Below are positions 23,141 to 36,000 of a stretch of DNA of 64,000 nucleotides, piece by piece (positions within the stretch are counted from its first letter, which is position 1; each line of letters opens with the position of its first letter). The translations under genes were made by a program, and so were the position numbers. This DNA comes from Eretmocerus hayati (taxonomy: Eukaryota > Arthropoda > Insecta > Hymenoptera > Aphelinidae): positions 67,012,282-67,076,281 of the forward strand of contig CM056741.1 of assembly GCA_029851415.1 (NCBI GenBank). The letters are read 5' to 3'. The notes beneath the pieces were generated by a model. It did not search any database, was not told the origin of the DNA, and was given only the letters and a program-made list of their open reading frames with translations.

Positions 23141-23640
23141 TTCGGGAATTGATTGGATGAGAATCAACGCTAAGTTATCAACAAGAATAAATTAACGCAA
23201 ATGGCATGCAGCCTTCACGACCTTGAATTATTAGAAAAAATTATACGTCTAGAGTGTAATAACCAACGATCAAGAGCTCCAAAGGGAGAGCTCCATTCAA
23301 TCAATGAATGATACTGCAATGAATCAACAGATGTTTAACCATAGAGGTAGTATGTACGTAGTACAGACTATGAGAGGGGCGCTTGCGTGCTCTATCCGTT
23401 ACCTCTATGTGTTTAACGCATCGTCCTCGTCCTCTCTCTTCATCATCACTCTTCATCTTCTTCCTCCCTCTCACGATGCCCCTTCCCTTCTCTGCAGCGA
23501 CGATTCGGTGAATTGGGACTATTAAACATGCGATAAGCGCTCTTATCTTTCGTCCGTGTTATTCTTATGAAAGACATCCCTAGCGCCGCCATATTGGCGC
23601 TGTAGTCCCATTTAAACTAACACACACCATGCTAACACAG
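23141..23640. promoter_or_regulatory. Presumed 5' flank and promoter region of HSD17B4
   Basis: This stretch lies immediately upstream of the HSD17B4 start codon. It contains a CT-rich block (TCGTCCTCGTCCTCTCTCTT near 23420) and a GCCGCCATATTGGCG motif near 23586 that includes a GCCAT core like the YY1/PHO site. The transcription start is not determinable; the promoter assignment rests on position. Confidence 0.3.
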
Positions 23641-23883
23641 AGGTTTACTCCCAATTACAAAAACATGAACAACCAGAACAACATAATACTTATTACAATA
23701 AACCCAAAAAAAAAAGAGGACCAGACCACGGGTATGGAAATGAAACGGAGTTGTCCATAATAAGTGAGCAATATGATGAGTCAAATAGATTGAGAATCGA
23801 TTTGATTTACGCATAGGTTGGATAAACCTCATATTCAACGGAATATTCAATTTGAGCTGCCAAAACCTATATACCCACATTGG

Positions 23884-23930
23884 TCTAGACTCGAGTCTAG
23901 ACTATCTAGACTATCTAGATCTAGATAGTC
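23884..23930. repeat. Cluster of overlapping TCTAGA palindromes
   Basis: TCTAGACTCGAGTCTAGAC is followed by repeated TATCTAGA units and ends CTAGATCTAGATAGTC, so the whole segment can fold on itself in several registers. A further TCTAGATAGTCGAGAAGG occurs near 24172. Confidence 0.7.
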
Positions 23931-24849
23931 CTGGAGGATTTGGAAGATGACCTGCCTATTGCATGACCTCCCGCCACGGTGGATTTTTCTAAGAATCCTT
24001 TATTAGCTAATAAAGGATTTTTTATTAGCTAAAAAAGTAAAAATCTGTGCTAGAGAGTCAGTAGAGAGAGACCCTCCCATGGACCCTCCATGCAGGTCTG
24101 GAGTTTGGAGGGAGTAGAGCATCTATCATCATCTTCATCTATTATCATCTTCATCTTTTCATCACTTTTCATCTAGATAGTCGAGAAGGCGGGACGGAGC
24201 ATGTCGCCAACGAGTTGATGTCGCTGACACGATCATGCTGATCATCGCTGATCATCATTTCGTGGTTATGGTCAATGTGGCGACGTCAGGACATTACTTA
24301 ATCATTAGGTAATCCAACTACAGAAAATTCCAACAAGTAATTTCTTCGCACCTCATTAGGTGAGTAGAACAAATGCAAACATGCCCTATACTATACGTCT
24401 ATAAATCAAGTATCACTGCAAGCAAAGAGTACCGGTACTCTTTTCTGTGGATTCATCTTCCAATTGTGAGTAATTGATACTATAATCTCCCCGAAATTCG
24501 ATATTTAAAACTAGCAATAGCGTTAAACATAACGAAATCGATATTTTTCTCCATTTGCATAGAATGCATCGGTGAATAAATATCTTCAAAAGTGAATACC
24601 TGAATTTTTAGGTCTGAGTGGATGTCAAATTTGGAATAATGTATAAGATATCTTTCTTTTTATTTGATTCCAATTTTTACCAATTCATTCGTGGATACAT
24701 GATTCGAGGAAGAATGATGAGTGATATTCAGGAGCAAATGTGATCATGAGCTCAATGAACTTCCAGTGTAAGATTGTATGTGAAAGCATGCAATAAGAGT
24801 CTAAAATGGCTAAAGTACAGTTAATCAATCTTTATGCCAAGAGTGTGAA

Positions 24850-25262
24850 AGTTATTCTATCCATTACAGTTCCTCTTGATTCGATTAAATGTTTTAGATT
24901 TATTCGAAGCTTTTAAAATCAACACTGATGTAGAGATATTGTTGGGCAAACCTGGACAACAAGATCATTGCATTATGCCAGTGGATTATTCAGATATTCA
25001 TGCAGATGTTTTACCACTGTCTCAAGAAGCAAGATTGCAAGTTCAAGGGGCAAGAGCAACCTCCGTAGAACATCTACCAATTCACCATCTCTGATTCACT
25101 CAATTATTGTTGCCAGTGCATCAAAAGACTACACTCTTCCTTTCATAATTCCATCAAACGTTTCTGCAGCACGATTATTTGAGGAAGGCACTCTTAGCCA
25201 AAGTAAACTCAATTTTTTTAGTGTAGAAAGGTCACTTGAATTCAACCCTGGTCCTCTGTGAT
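24850..25262 (+). other. Unidentified ORF pair with a downstream poly(A)-like end
   Basis: Two overlapping plus-strand frames, 24876-25094 (72 codons) and 24968-25261 (97 codons), have non-repetitive composition. Neither starts with an ATG, since the first opens with an alternative codon. An acceptor-like TCCATTACAG lies just upstream at about 24860-24869. AATAAA signals with A-rich sequence occur at about 25660-25680, as if a transcript ended there. I recognise no domain. It could be the last exons of a small gene, a processed pseudogene with a frameshift, or chance. Confidence 0.25.
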
Positions 25263-25689
25263 CGATTCAATTGATATCTCTACATTTTATTAGAAGATTA
25301 TGATTTCAGTTTCACACCCAACAATAGACTCAATTTTGTTTCAAAAAAGCAATTTCTTTCAGACTTGTGATTGATGATTTTGAGGCCTGTAGAATTAATC
25401 CTTCAATTTGTCAATCTCAAATGGTGAATGCTTCTTCAGATGAGTAACCATTTTTCATTACCTTTGAAACACTCATGGGAACATTATTGTATGATACCTC
25501 AACTACTGTTACTCATTGAATAGTTTTCTTGCAAATTCTGTTGATAGTAGGAAGTTAAGAAACAAGGTCGGTAATCCTTGCTTACACCGTAATTTTATAG
25601 TTTAATTTTAGTAGTTCTTCTGTAAATTCATGTATAAGGGCAGTATTGACCGTAAACATTAATAAATGAAAAAAAATAAAAAAAACATG

Positions 25690-27470
25690 AGTTACGATCT
25701 AACTTTGAGACTGTCAGCATCTTCCCTGAAATTGGTTTTTTGAAAGGGGAAATTTCTGTCATGTAAGTATTCGATATGTAATGAGAACTTATCATGGTTT
25801 GGGTGGCTTATGTATGAGCCAGGCCGTCAGTCTGAGTCAAATCATAGTTATTCTTAGTTATCAATCTCTTTAAAGGGAAAATACTAGCTATCAATCTACT
25901 GTGTCCAGAGGTTACTACTCACCAACCTTGTAACTATTCCCAGGATTTCAGTTCCTGATCCCCTGATGAATACATATTTGCACTAAGCTTACATTTTCTT
26001 CGAGGTTCTCTCAGACTGATAAACTTTGACATAAGATTACACCAGTGTAGGGTTTATGGGGTGCAAGGTGTTGTTCATAATTGATCATTCCCAAGCATCA
26101 TTGTTAAGGTTAAAAATTATTAATAGAATTTCTGAAAATTTCCAATTCACCACCAAGTCCTCCCTTCAGTCTGATTATGGTCAATTTTCTTCATGAACAT
26201 CCCAATGAGTTGTTTCATGTGACATATGAGATGTCAATTTTTTATTTGAGATATGTGTGAAGTATATTTTGCTAATCGTAGTAGTATTCATTTCTGATCA
26301 GAGTCATTTTTCAACAAGCACAGTATCGTTTGGTGAAGCGTAAAACTGCCCGAAGGTATCCATTTTTATTCGTCCTTTTTTCTCACTGTGCCCAAACTAG
26401 TTTGGAGTTCAATTTGTGAATTTTCAAAGAATTCTCATAACGTCGCCTATCGCGATCAAAAAAACACGTTGGGAGAACAATGAAAAGTGTTGTTCTTTGT
26501 CGAGGCGACAATGAGAAATCTTCGGAAAAATGTTTCAGAGTCCTCCCGACAACATTAAAATTGGCATTCACACGATTTTATAACATTATCATCCTTGAAA
26601 TTCTTTCTAATAAACCAGCACATTGTTGAAATTCCACTGGGCGAGAAAATCGCGATCTTACATGCATTAACCTTCAAGATTCACGCAATGAAAATTCTAT
26701 CCATCGTATGCGTACAATTATATTGCTGATGTGAGAAATTTTAATTTCTCGCTAACGAAAATTTCCTCAGATCACATGCTACTGTCCTGAGTGTGCGCAA
26801 GAATGCACCTAGATAATCGAACATGGTGGATGCTTTTTGATGCGAACTTTCGGCAGACACATTGGTTTTACAATAGAACATTCTTTGATTGCGATCAGTT
26901 GCTTGGATACAAATTAGTATATTTTATACTCCGCGCAAGCCAGAGCTGTAGATACTGTTTTTCTGCAGCGCTCATGTTAAATGCTCAAATTTGCTCTGCT
27001 ACCTCTATCAATACGGAAAAATCGCAACGTTTGATGGCGATCAATTATGACAAGTTGATGAATGATATCCGATATGAATCACGATTTTCAGGATTAGTTT
27101 CGGAATTTCTCGTAGCCATCTGAGAAGCCGGAATATCCAATTGATGATGAAAAATCGATATGTTGAGCATCAGTATGGATTCTGCGTTTGCAGAAGGATC
27201 TTCTCAATTTCATGCTCTTTGGGCGCGACTTTGCGAGGAAACAAAGAGCCAAGCCGTCTATATTCGTCCTTTTAGTCATCCGTAACTTGAAAAGTGAAAA
27301 ATCCAATAAAAGATGTATCAATAACATCGAGTAATGTTTCAGTATAGTAAAGTCAAGCTCTTTTGAAAAAATCACCTCGAATGGAATTTTCTACGGACTT
27401 TCTATCACAATAGGGTAGCGTCCGATACACCACGACCGCAAAATTTACTTCTCAAACCTTAGTGATAGTT
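25690..27470. other. Intergenic AT-rich sequence, no gene recognised
   Basis: The largest ORF (26791-27123, 110 codons) has no recognisable motif. TATTCGTCCTTTT occurs both near 26368 and near 27258, a possible repeat boundary. No RNA gene or tandem repeat is evident. Confidence 0.35.
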
Positions 27471-27740
27471 CAACACTGATGTCGCCGGCCACTCTTGGAT
27501 CCAAACACATCGATCGGTGTGCAAAAATTAGCATTTGTGCTCTCGTCATTTCGAATCATTATACCATTCTTTGCTTTGGTGTATATTCTTTTTTTATTTT
27601 CATTGTTCGCATGCTTCATTTCCAGGATTTCAGGGTACTTTTGCAGTTATTAGCTGCTTTTCTCTTCTTGGACAACTTCAGATACTTTCGAGATTTGTGC
27701 TTCCATCGGTAGGGTCCCGAGGAATATATTTACATATAGA

Positions 27741-27992
27741 ATGTCGTCAAGAATGGAAGTAGATGATATGGATCCTGCAGAGCGAAAGCAAGCCATAGAC
27801 AACGCACTACTTCGGTGGTTCGTTTCGTGTAATATACCATTCAGAGCAGTGGAAAGTGAGTCTTTCAAAAATTTAGTGCAAAGTATCACTGAGAAGAAAG
27901 TCGATTATAGACCTCCGAGCCCGCGAACTATGAAGAAACTAATGGATGACTTTAAGCGTCAAGATGAAGAGAAAGAAAATGCCAAGTCATAA
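27741..27992 (+). CDS. Small ORF resembling part of a hAT-type transposase
   Basis: This is an 83-residue ORF with its own ATG. The segment ALLRWFVSCNIPFRAVES, then FKNLVQSI and YRPPSPRTMKKLMDDF, has the shape of the region after the BED finger in hAT/ZBED proteins (hydrophobic W/F, PF..VE, F..L.....P.Y..PS...). The zinc finger, the DDE catalytic core and the C-terminal dimerisation domain are absent on either side, so it is a fragment or a domesticated short protein. A Lys/Glu-rich tail ends the ORF. A pyrimidine tract and CAG upstream (near 27624) could be a splice acceptor, so more coding exons to the left are possible. The family call is from memory of the pattern. Confidence 0.5.
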   Translation: MSSRMEVDDMDPAERKQAIDNALLRWFVSCNIPFRAVESESFKNLVQSITEKKVDYRPPSPRTMKKLMDDFKRQDEEKENAKS

Positions 27993-28419
27993 CTCTCCCT
28001 GCACATGCCAGAATTTAGAATGACCTTAACATCCAAGACTTTATTCTGTATCAGCCACTGTGTGGGCATCATTCAATTTTGAGCTATACCGTGTTCCACT
28101 TTATAACGACGGATTTTAATTGTCTCGATGCTCTTATCAAATGTCGTTCTCAGCTTTGAGAATGCATTGTATATGGATGCTCATATAAACCGAATCCACC
28201 ATTTAGAATCACTCATATGTAATGTAGCATGGTGTTGATAATATTTTTGTAATTATTTCTATGCAATGCTGTTACAATAAAAATCAATTAAGTTTTTTTT
28301 CACTCGTATCTTTGATCATGTGCACCTTTTCACCTCAACTTTGTTTCATGTCGAATGTATAAAAATTTACTCAACAGATCCATGAAGATACATATTATCT
28401 ATCTAAACGCCAAACAGTG

Positions 28420-28926
28420 AGGCTGCTTTTTCACGACTGCAATCCGTTGCTGCAACCTCGCGAGATTGCTGCAATTTTCATGCGCGCGAAATTCAAAATA
28501 TAACTTACCGAGGTAATCTAAGAATCTTAGGCTAAGATGGAAATGGAGTGACTCCGAAAAACCCACTGGTTGAAAATTGTTCTTGCCTATCTTCTTGAGT
28601 GTGCTGAATACGAATACGAACTCTGTTCCCATCAATTATGAAGAAAACTTCTAAAAATCACATTAGAATCCGAAAATGAGACGTTCTGGCTTCAAAGTCG
28701 ATTTTCACGCATTTTCTCCGCCGTTGGAAGGTAATGAAGTTCGTATTCGTGTTCAGCATCTTCAAAAACATTGGACAAAACAATTTTCGACCAGTCGGTT
28801 TTTCGGAGTCACTCCATTTCCATCTTAGGTTACCTCGGTAAGCTATATTTTGAATTTCGCGCGCATGAAAATTGCAGCAATCTATCGAGGTTGCAGCACG
28901 GATTGCAGTCGTGAAAAAAGCAGCCT
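28420..28926. mobile_element. MITE-like inverted-repeat element, 507 bp
   Basis: The ends are AGGCTGCTTTTTCACGACTG on the left and the complement CAGTCGTGAAAAAAGCAGCCT on the right. The arms continue for roughly 200 bases each, sharing GCAATTTTCATGCGCGCGAA, TGGAAATGGAGTGACTCCGA and GAATACGAAYACGAACT. A ~90-base unpaired centre separates them. There is no coding capacity: the 78-codon minus ORF at 28399-28635 reads the arm. I could not define a target-site duplication. Confidence 0.8.
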
Positions 28927-29479
28927 AAGTTTCATACCCTTAAAAATGAATTACTTGAATTAAATAGAGAGAAAAGCACATCCTTCCTTGATTTATATCT
29001 AAAATTGACATAACTTCAATGTGTTCATCACACTGCACGAGCTGCAGTGTCGAGAAAATGGGTACTTTTTTCACCCATGATCGCAGAGTACCCGATGGGG
29101 AAATTACCCGCATTAGTCTCGAAAAATTTGACTAAGATCTCTAGAGACTCGTACATACCACACGAAAGTAAGAAAAAATATTCCACACGAAAAAGACTTG
29201 AACCTTGTAAAAGCACAGACTCTTTTTGTTTCATTTCTTTGACTTTGACTCTTACGTCTTGCGTTCATTTCAAATAACGTCTGCAGTGTTCTCCATCCAA
29301 ATATGTCTAATACACGTATTGTCGATGTATGCTTGCTCGAATGTGTGCGCTGTTCTCCAGATTGAGAAATAGGTATAAGCAAACTCAGAGCATTAAGCGA
29401 GCGTGCTCAACTCAATATTTTCACGCATAAAATGCTTCATTCCAGGTATCAGGCCATCCCGAGGAAGTTGACGCAGAAC

Positions 29480-30032
29480 AGGTGAATTTATGAGGAAAAT
29501 TATTGAGTTCACGGTGATGAAGCGATAACGATTGGAGTTGTGGAGTCACAGCACATTAGGTATAAAACCATATAGTAAAATTACAATAGTGGAGGCGCAG
29601 CTTATATATGACAGTCACTACAGCAGACATCCACATCGCGACCGCACGTCGCGCGGTTCTACTCTGTCGTGGCTGGTCGTGGCCATTGGCAGCACATCGC
29701 GAATCCGAAAAAAAACTCCAGCCAAGTCGTCGTCGTCATCAACGATGTCCACGTCCAGCGCAAGCTGGTGATCCGTTACGTGGACAGCATCTCCTGGGAA
29801 AATTGGAAAACTGGCTGCTTGTCCATCTCTAAACGAAGAGGACAACGTGATCATTTTGTCCCGCAAGGAAAACACACCGGGAACATAACGACAAAAGTCT
29901 GATGGGCGAGCGGTAGCAACAACAAAGTCTCGAGTCTCGTGTGGCGTCTGCTCTGCTGCTGATTTTTCTTCGATCTACGGTTAACAAAGAGGCGAGGACG
30001 AGGAAAGGGTCCAGAAGAAGAGGTTCGTAACC
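29480..30032 (+). promoter_or_regulatory. Presumed 5' leader and promoter region of BicD
   Basis: The composition shifts to GC-rich about 450 bases before the BicD start codon, as expected for a 5' UTR or promoter. Several ORFs (29532-29902) overlap on both strands without recognisable content. GTTAACAAAGAGGCGAGGAC and a purine-rich stretch lead directly into AACCATGG, a good initiation context. The transcription start and any 5' UTR intron are undetermined. Confidence 0.35.
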
Positions 30033-33000
30033 ATGGCCGGCAACGAGGGTGTAATCGCCGACTTGCGGTCTGAGATCGAGCGGCTGTCTCGAGAGCTCGA
30101 CCTCGCCTCCACGGAGAAAATACAGTCCGCCCAGTACGGGCTAGCCCTCCTCGAGGACAAATCCACCTTGCAGCAGAGGTGCAACGAGCTCGAGGGCCTT
30201 TATGAAAACACCAAGCACGAGCTTGACATTACCCAGGAGGTTATATATTTCATCTCTTCATATCATTCGTTGTCTTGTATTATATTCCTTTTCTCTTCTT
30301 TCATTTCACTTTCTCATTCTCCCTTGCTTTCTGGCTTTCTTCCTTTTTGATGGCTATTTTCTCCACATCTATTAGTGGTACCAACAAACCATTAGGATCC
30401 ACCACATGTCTTCGACCACTACTCTTCCTCTTAACCATAACTTAAATGCTGTAGACACTCCTATACTTTGAAGATGTCATTTGAGCCCACTTTGCACAGA
30501 CAGAGAGCTGTCAATATTTTTGATTGTGAAAATCTCGAAATACTCTTTGCATACCTCATATAATACATAAAGTTTTGTTGTTAGAGAAGTTGTTACTTGT
30601 CATTATCATTGCTGTAAATTATTGATATAGTTCAGAAAACCATCATGTCATCTCCTGTCAAGAGTAAACTCAATGATTTGTACATGGGATCCATTTCATA
30701 AGGACTTGAATGTATAGACTATCAAGTTTTTTTGACAATCAACCCAAAAAAACCTGAGAGATTTTCAAAGTTTAGCTGATGTAGTTTAATGATAGAACTC
30801 ATCATAATGATCTAATCCACTTATGCCTTCCCTCACGCTGTGTCAAAGATATTTTAAGACATAACTTTTTGACCCAAGTACTGTATGGATATGGCTCCAT
30901 TGACATACTCTTCTCTTTTCCAGGCCTTGGCAAAATTTCAAACCACAACAAAACTGACAACAAGAAGTGGTATCGAACAAGAAGAGAGTTTACTACATGA
31001 AAGTGCTGCACGTGAATCTAGTTTGACAATTCAAATTACTGATTTGGAAAATGAAGTGAAACAGGTATCACTAGAGAATATGTATATCATTCCAGTTGAT
31101 CTCAAAAGATTTATTAATCTATTTTCTTTCGATGATTCTTATTCAATGATTCGTCTTAGCTCCGTCATGAATTGGATCGAGTAACCTCAGAACGAGATCA
31201 TGCTCTACAAGAGAGAGAAGATGTTGGCAAAGACCATTTGATGGTGGAATCAGAAAGACGAAATCTAAGGACAGAACTGAAGGAATGTAGATTTAGAGAA
31301 GCTCGACTTCTGCAAGACTATTCAGAACTGGAAGATGAAAATATCCAGCTACAGAAACAAGTATCCACCTTACGCTCTAGCCAAGTAGAATTTGAAGGTG
31401 CCAAACATGAAATTCGACGATTGACTGAAGAAGTTGAGCTTCTAAATAGTCAAGTAGAGGATTTGACAAATTTGAAGAAAATTGCTGAAAAACAAATGGA
31501 AGAAGCACTAGAATCATTACAAGCTGAGCGGGAGGCCAAATATGTTTTGAAAAAAGAGCTTGATCAGAGGATGAACAGTGAATCTATCTACAATATTGGT
31601 AATCTTGCAATCTCTATTGGTATAGCTGATGAGCAAAATATTTGTAGTGATGGTGAGGATGACTCTCCAGCTCTACGTAAAATTGAGGATGATTTGAAAA
31701 CACAAGAGCCTGGAACTTCCTCAGCAAATAAGCAAGTGAGTGTGAAATTTGACAAAACCAAAAATCATAAATGAATTGTCTTATTTTATCATTCACGCTG
31801 TTTTATCATAACTGCTGATTATATTTGACCAAGTTTGTAGAAATCTCTGTTGATGAGTGGAATATTTTACATTATTAGGTCGATTTGTTCTCTGAAATTC
31901 ATCTCAATGAATTGAAGAAACTTGAAAAACAACTTGAAGTGGCTGAAACTGACAAGGCAATGTTGACACAAAATCTGAAAGAATCTCAAAGCGCAGTTGA
32001 AAAGAGTCAAGCTGAGCTTCAATCATTCATAGCTCGTATTGTGCAATTGGCAGCTCATGTTCAATCTCTACAGCACATTCATTCCAAAATACCTGAAAAA
32101 CAAGCAGAAGAAACCACTATTGACAAATTAAATTTGGTAAGCTACACCATCTGTAATGAGACTAAGAATGGCCAATCTACTTACTTTAATATTCGTAGTC
32201 GTCTTCACGCTAAAATTATTGCCGATTAGCCATTATTGTGTCAGTGAAAAAGATGGGTAACATTGAAAATTTCATTTCATTCGAGAAGTATCAATTATAC
32301 ACCGGTTTTTCTGGGTCAAATTAATGTTCGGAACTCAATTTTTCGTTTTTTCTGGCTTCTCAACCTTGATCTGATCTTAACGTATCCGTTTCCTTGAGTA
32401 ATTTGTATGACTTCGAGGTGAATCTTGAGTTGGCGCTTAAATCAAGCGTCGCGCGAATACTTTGCTAAGTGGGAGTCAAACCAAATCGGTATAAATCGAT
32501 CTATTGCCGAAAACTCTGAATTTGACTAACAGTCGGCGCTCCGAGTCTGCAACGTTCTAGTTTGATCTTGCTAATACTGTATTTGATTTCCAGGCCGTTA
32601 TCCAGTATCATCAATGGAGCACGATGTCAGCTCAAGAGGTCCAACAACTTCAAAAAGATTTGAACGATCTTGAGAAAGGCTTGACGATTTCAGACTCGAC
32701 GCAACATCTGCGAACAGAACTTACAAATCTACGCAATAAGGTAAGAGTTATTGCGCGTTTTGTTTTGTTAGTACAATTTTGAATTTTTATTTCGTCTGTC
32801 ACCAAGTATGACATTGAAAAGTTTTACACAGGTTTCAATTTGATCACTTGAAATCAGTTGAAAACTATTATTTACTGATCAAATGTTTACTTCCTGCGAA
32901 TTCACAAGTGAATACTTTTAGAATCAATTTCAATTTCAATTTATTCAGCCAGGTTGATATACAACAAAAACCATTACGATTCTCTGCAGAGATGTAAAAA

Positions 33001-36000
33001 ACATCTGTGTGCAGACTGGTACAAGAGTATAAAATATAAGATAATAAATAAAATAAATATAATAGATTGAGAAAACTTATACTAATAATGATCATCATTA
33101 CATTCTAAGATATAGAGTAACTCTGGCTCATTCATTTTCAATTAAATTCATAACACTGACAAAATTCTTAAGAATCTTTTTCTTCATTTTTCGCCCAAGA
33201 GTTTTAGCTTCTAATGGAAGTTCATTAAAATATATGGTGGCGACATAGTTATGGCTTTTTTTGCCAACATTTTTCAGTACTCTTGGTATTTTTACTTCTT
33301 TCCTACGCGTGATTGATTCACTACATAAGTATTTCTTACTCAAATCATCATAGTTGTACGCCAAGCATTATAAAATGAAATCAGAATTGAATTTTAACTT
33401 ATTTCAACTTGATGATATAAAGTGCCTGAATTTTAGCCCATCAGTAAAGAGTTCACCTAAACTGAGTTAGATATCTGTGATCAGACAAACCATAGCAATG
33501 CCTTCACGAATTTTTCAACGGAAACTTGTTCAACACGCTATTGCATATGAACAATCCATAGGAAAAAAGCGTGTGAAACCAGCTTCCTCGCATGTGGCTG
33601 CACATGGCCCTGATTCATATATAAGGACGATTAAAATTGCGACTACCAAGCCACTTAGGCTAGGTGTCATCGAAAACCAACCTGACAGATCCCTTCAGTC
33701 CTCCTGAAGAGCCAGATCTGTCGAGGGATGGCGAAACGCACCAACATCAAGCGCAAAATGAATTCTTCCACCTTCCATTTTTGGAATTCCACCAAGAAAA
33801 TCCTTCGACCTTAACTAGTCAAAAAGCGAGGCTCGAAGATGCATAGGACGAGTTGGAGTAATTCAACTCGATCCATGAAAAATTTAACAAACCAGTTGAT
33901 ATGCTGTGACTTGCGATTCGGCCGATGAAATAATTTGGAGTTAAATAGTATATCATGTGATTTTTAATTTGGCTTCCAGCATTAAGATGATATCGGTAAA
34001 GTGAATCAGTATACAATTTTGAGCTCTTAAGAAATCTCCAGATGGGCTAAAATTTTTGGAACCGACCAATTAAAAAACAGAAACTTTTCACGCGTAAGCG
34101 TACGAATTTCTCTCTGTCACAATTCTGAATTCATAAAAAAAATTCCAAGCAATCATCTCCACATCTCGTTTGTGAGGTCTCGATCTGTCTCGTAATTCTT
34201 TCCATCCACGTACTTCGATTCGGATGGAAGAATATCATCCGTAACTCCATCAAGTTATACCTAACGAAGTCTATTTGTCATGCGTGGAGAAAGTTCTCAA
34301 ATTCAGTAACTAGCTACTTTTGAACATCCAAGTATTTACCATATATGAAACAGACTTGGACACCCGTGCGCGATCCAGATCCTCACTTTTCCAAAGTTCT
34401 GAGTAAGTTCTGTGACATTTCAGATACCTGTCTCAGAGAAGAGCCTTCAAGAAAAGGTCGGGGAGTGTGTTCCTCGTGACGTATTTACTGGTTTTTTTAT
34501 TTGGGTTTGCCTCCCCTAACGGAATCGTACAGCTTCACATTGTTCTAACCACATAGTGTGCCACAGAGTATTCTAAACTTACATGACAGAATCACTTTTA
34601 TTTCGATGTTTTTGATATTACATCATTTTGAGGAATGTTTCAGTCAGAAAAGAAATATTCGTGATTGTTTTGGAATACTCTCCACACAGCTTCAACTTAC
34701 CGAATCCAGCTCTGCAGATGATGTGATGAAATCTTCATCGTTCACCAAAATATCACTGCAGCCTTACTGATCTATCTTAAAAGATAGAGCCGCATCTCTC
34801 TATCGAAAAATTCCTTTCTGTCTGACTACAGCGGAATTCCCCCAATAAATCACCGAAAACTCGCAAGTGCAAGACTTCTGTAACGCGGCATGATTTGTAT
34901 CCATCTATTTGTAGCATATGATGCACGATCAAAAATAATAGCATCCAGAGATCCTTAGAGCCATTTACCACACAGAGCTGATCCTTTTGTGCAATGTTTC
35001 AAATCGCCCAATCTACATCAATGACTGTGATCAATGAACCACTGCACAATGAATCTGCAAAGCTTATATTCTTCCAAGCAGTTATGATTTTAGAATCAAG
35101 ATTATGAGAAGAACATTGAAAAGAATTATATCTTTCTCACACCAGTGACAGATTTACAGTAGTTCTTGAGATGACGAAAGCCATCATCATGATAGACTCA
35201 ATCATGAGTATAAACTGCAATGTTGGGACCTTTGATAATTTATTAATGATTCATACTGTTTGGAAGATTATTTGAGTCCCATTTCCCTGCCACTCAAACA
35301 TAGGTTTACTGTTCTCCTTATTGTTATATTAATATTACAGTTACTAGATACGGAGCAGAAGAGCATGCTCCTTGAGTCCGATGTCAGTATTCTCTCCAAG
35401 CTTGCAGCTGAAGTTGGCAGTTCACTGGAGTCAGCTCAAAATGATTTATTGAATATGTCAGATGAGCTTGCGCAACTCTATCACCATGTCTGTACAGTAA
35501 ATGGTGAAACGCCGTCAAGGGTGTGTACACGCTTTTCATAGATATTGATAAAATGCAATGCGTAATTCATTTTTATGGTTATAACTTACATCAATATCAT
35601 AATGAGATATTCCATTTCGAACCACGTATTCGATATGCTCGTGAATTCAACTTGAAATTATTGCATTTTTATCTTGAATCACTATTTTAGATCATCCTAG
35701 ACCATGAAAAAACCGTTCCTGAAAGTGAAGAAGATAGCAATAAAATCGAATGGTGTAGAACACTTTTCAAGACTGATATAAAAATTAAAGATCTTGAAAG
35801 CCTTAGTAAAGCAAAAGAAATCACAAAGAATATCGAAACAGCTATGGATCAAATTAAACACCTAAAGAATGCTGTTGAACATACTATTGAGTTATCAAAG
35901 GTGAAAGGAATCAAAACAGGAATGTGTGCCGTTTGTGAAGGTGATCAAAGATGACTTATTGTTTATTACTAATGTCAATATGTTTAACTTGGAGATGGTC

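Noticed and set aside
35891..35900. Alternative end of BicD exon 7 at 35900 (AAG/GTGAAA)
   Set aside because: It would leave exon 8 out of phase and read into TAA; the donor at 35940 joins to 36126 in frame.
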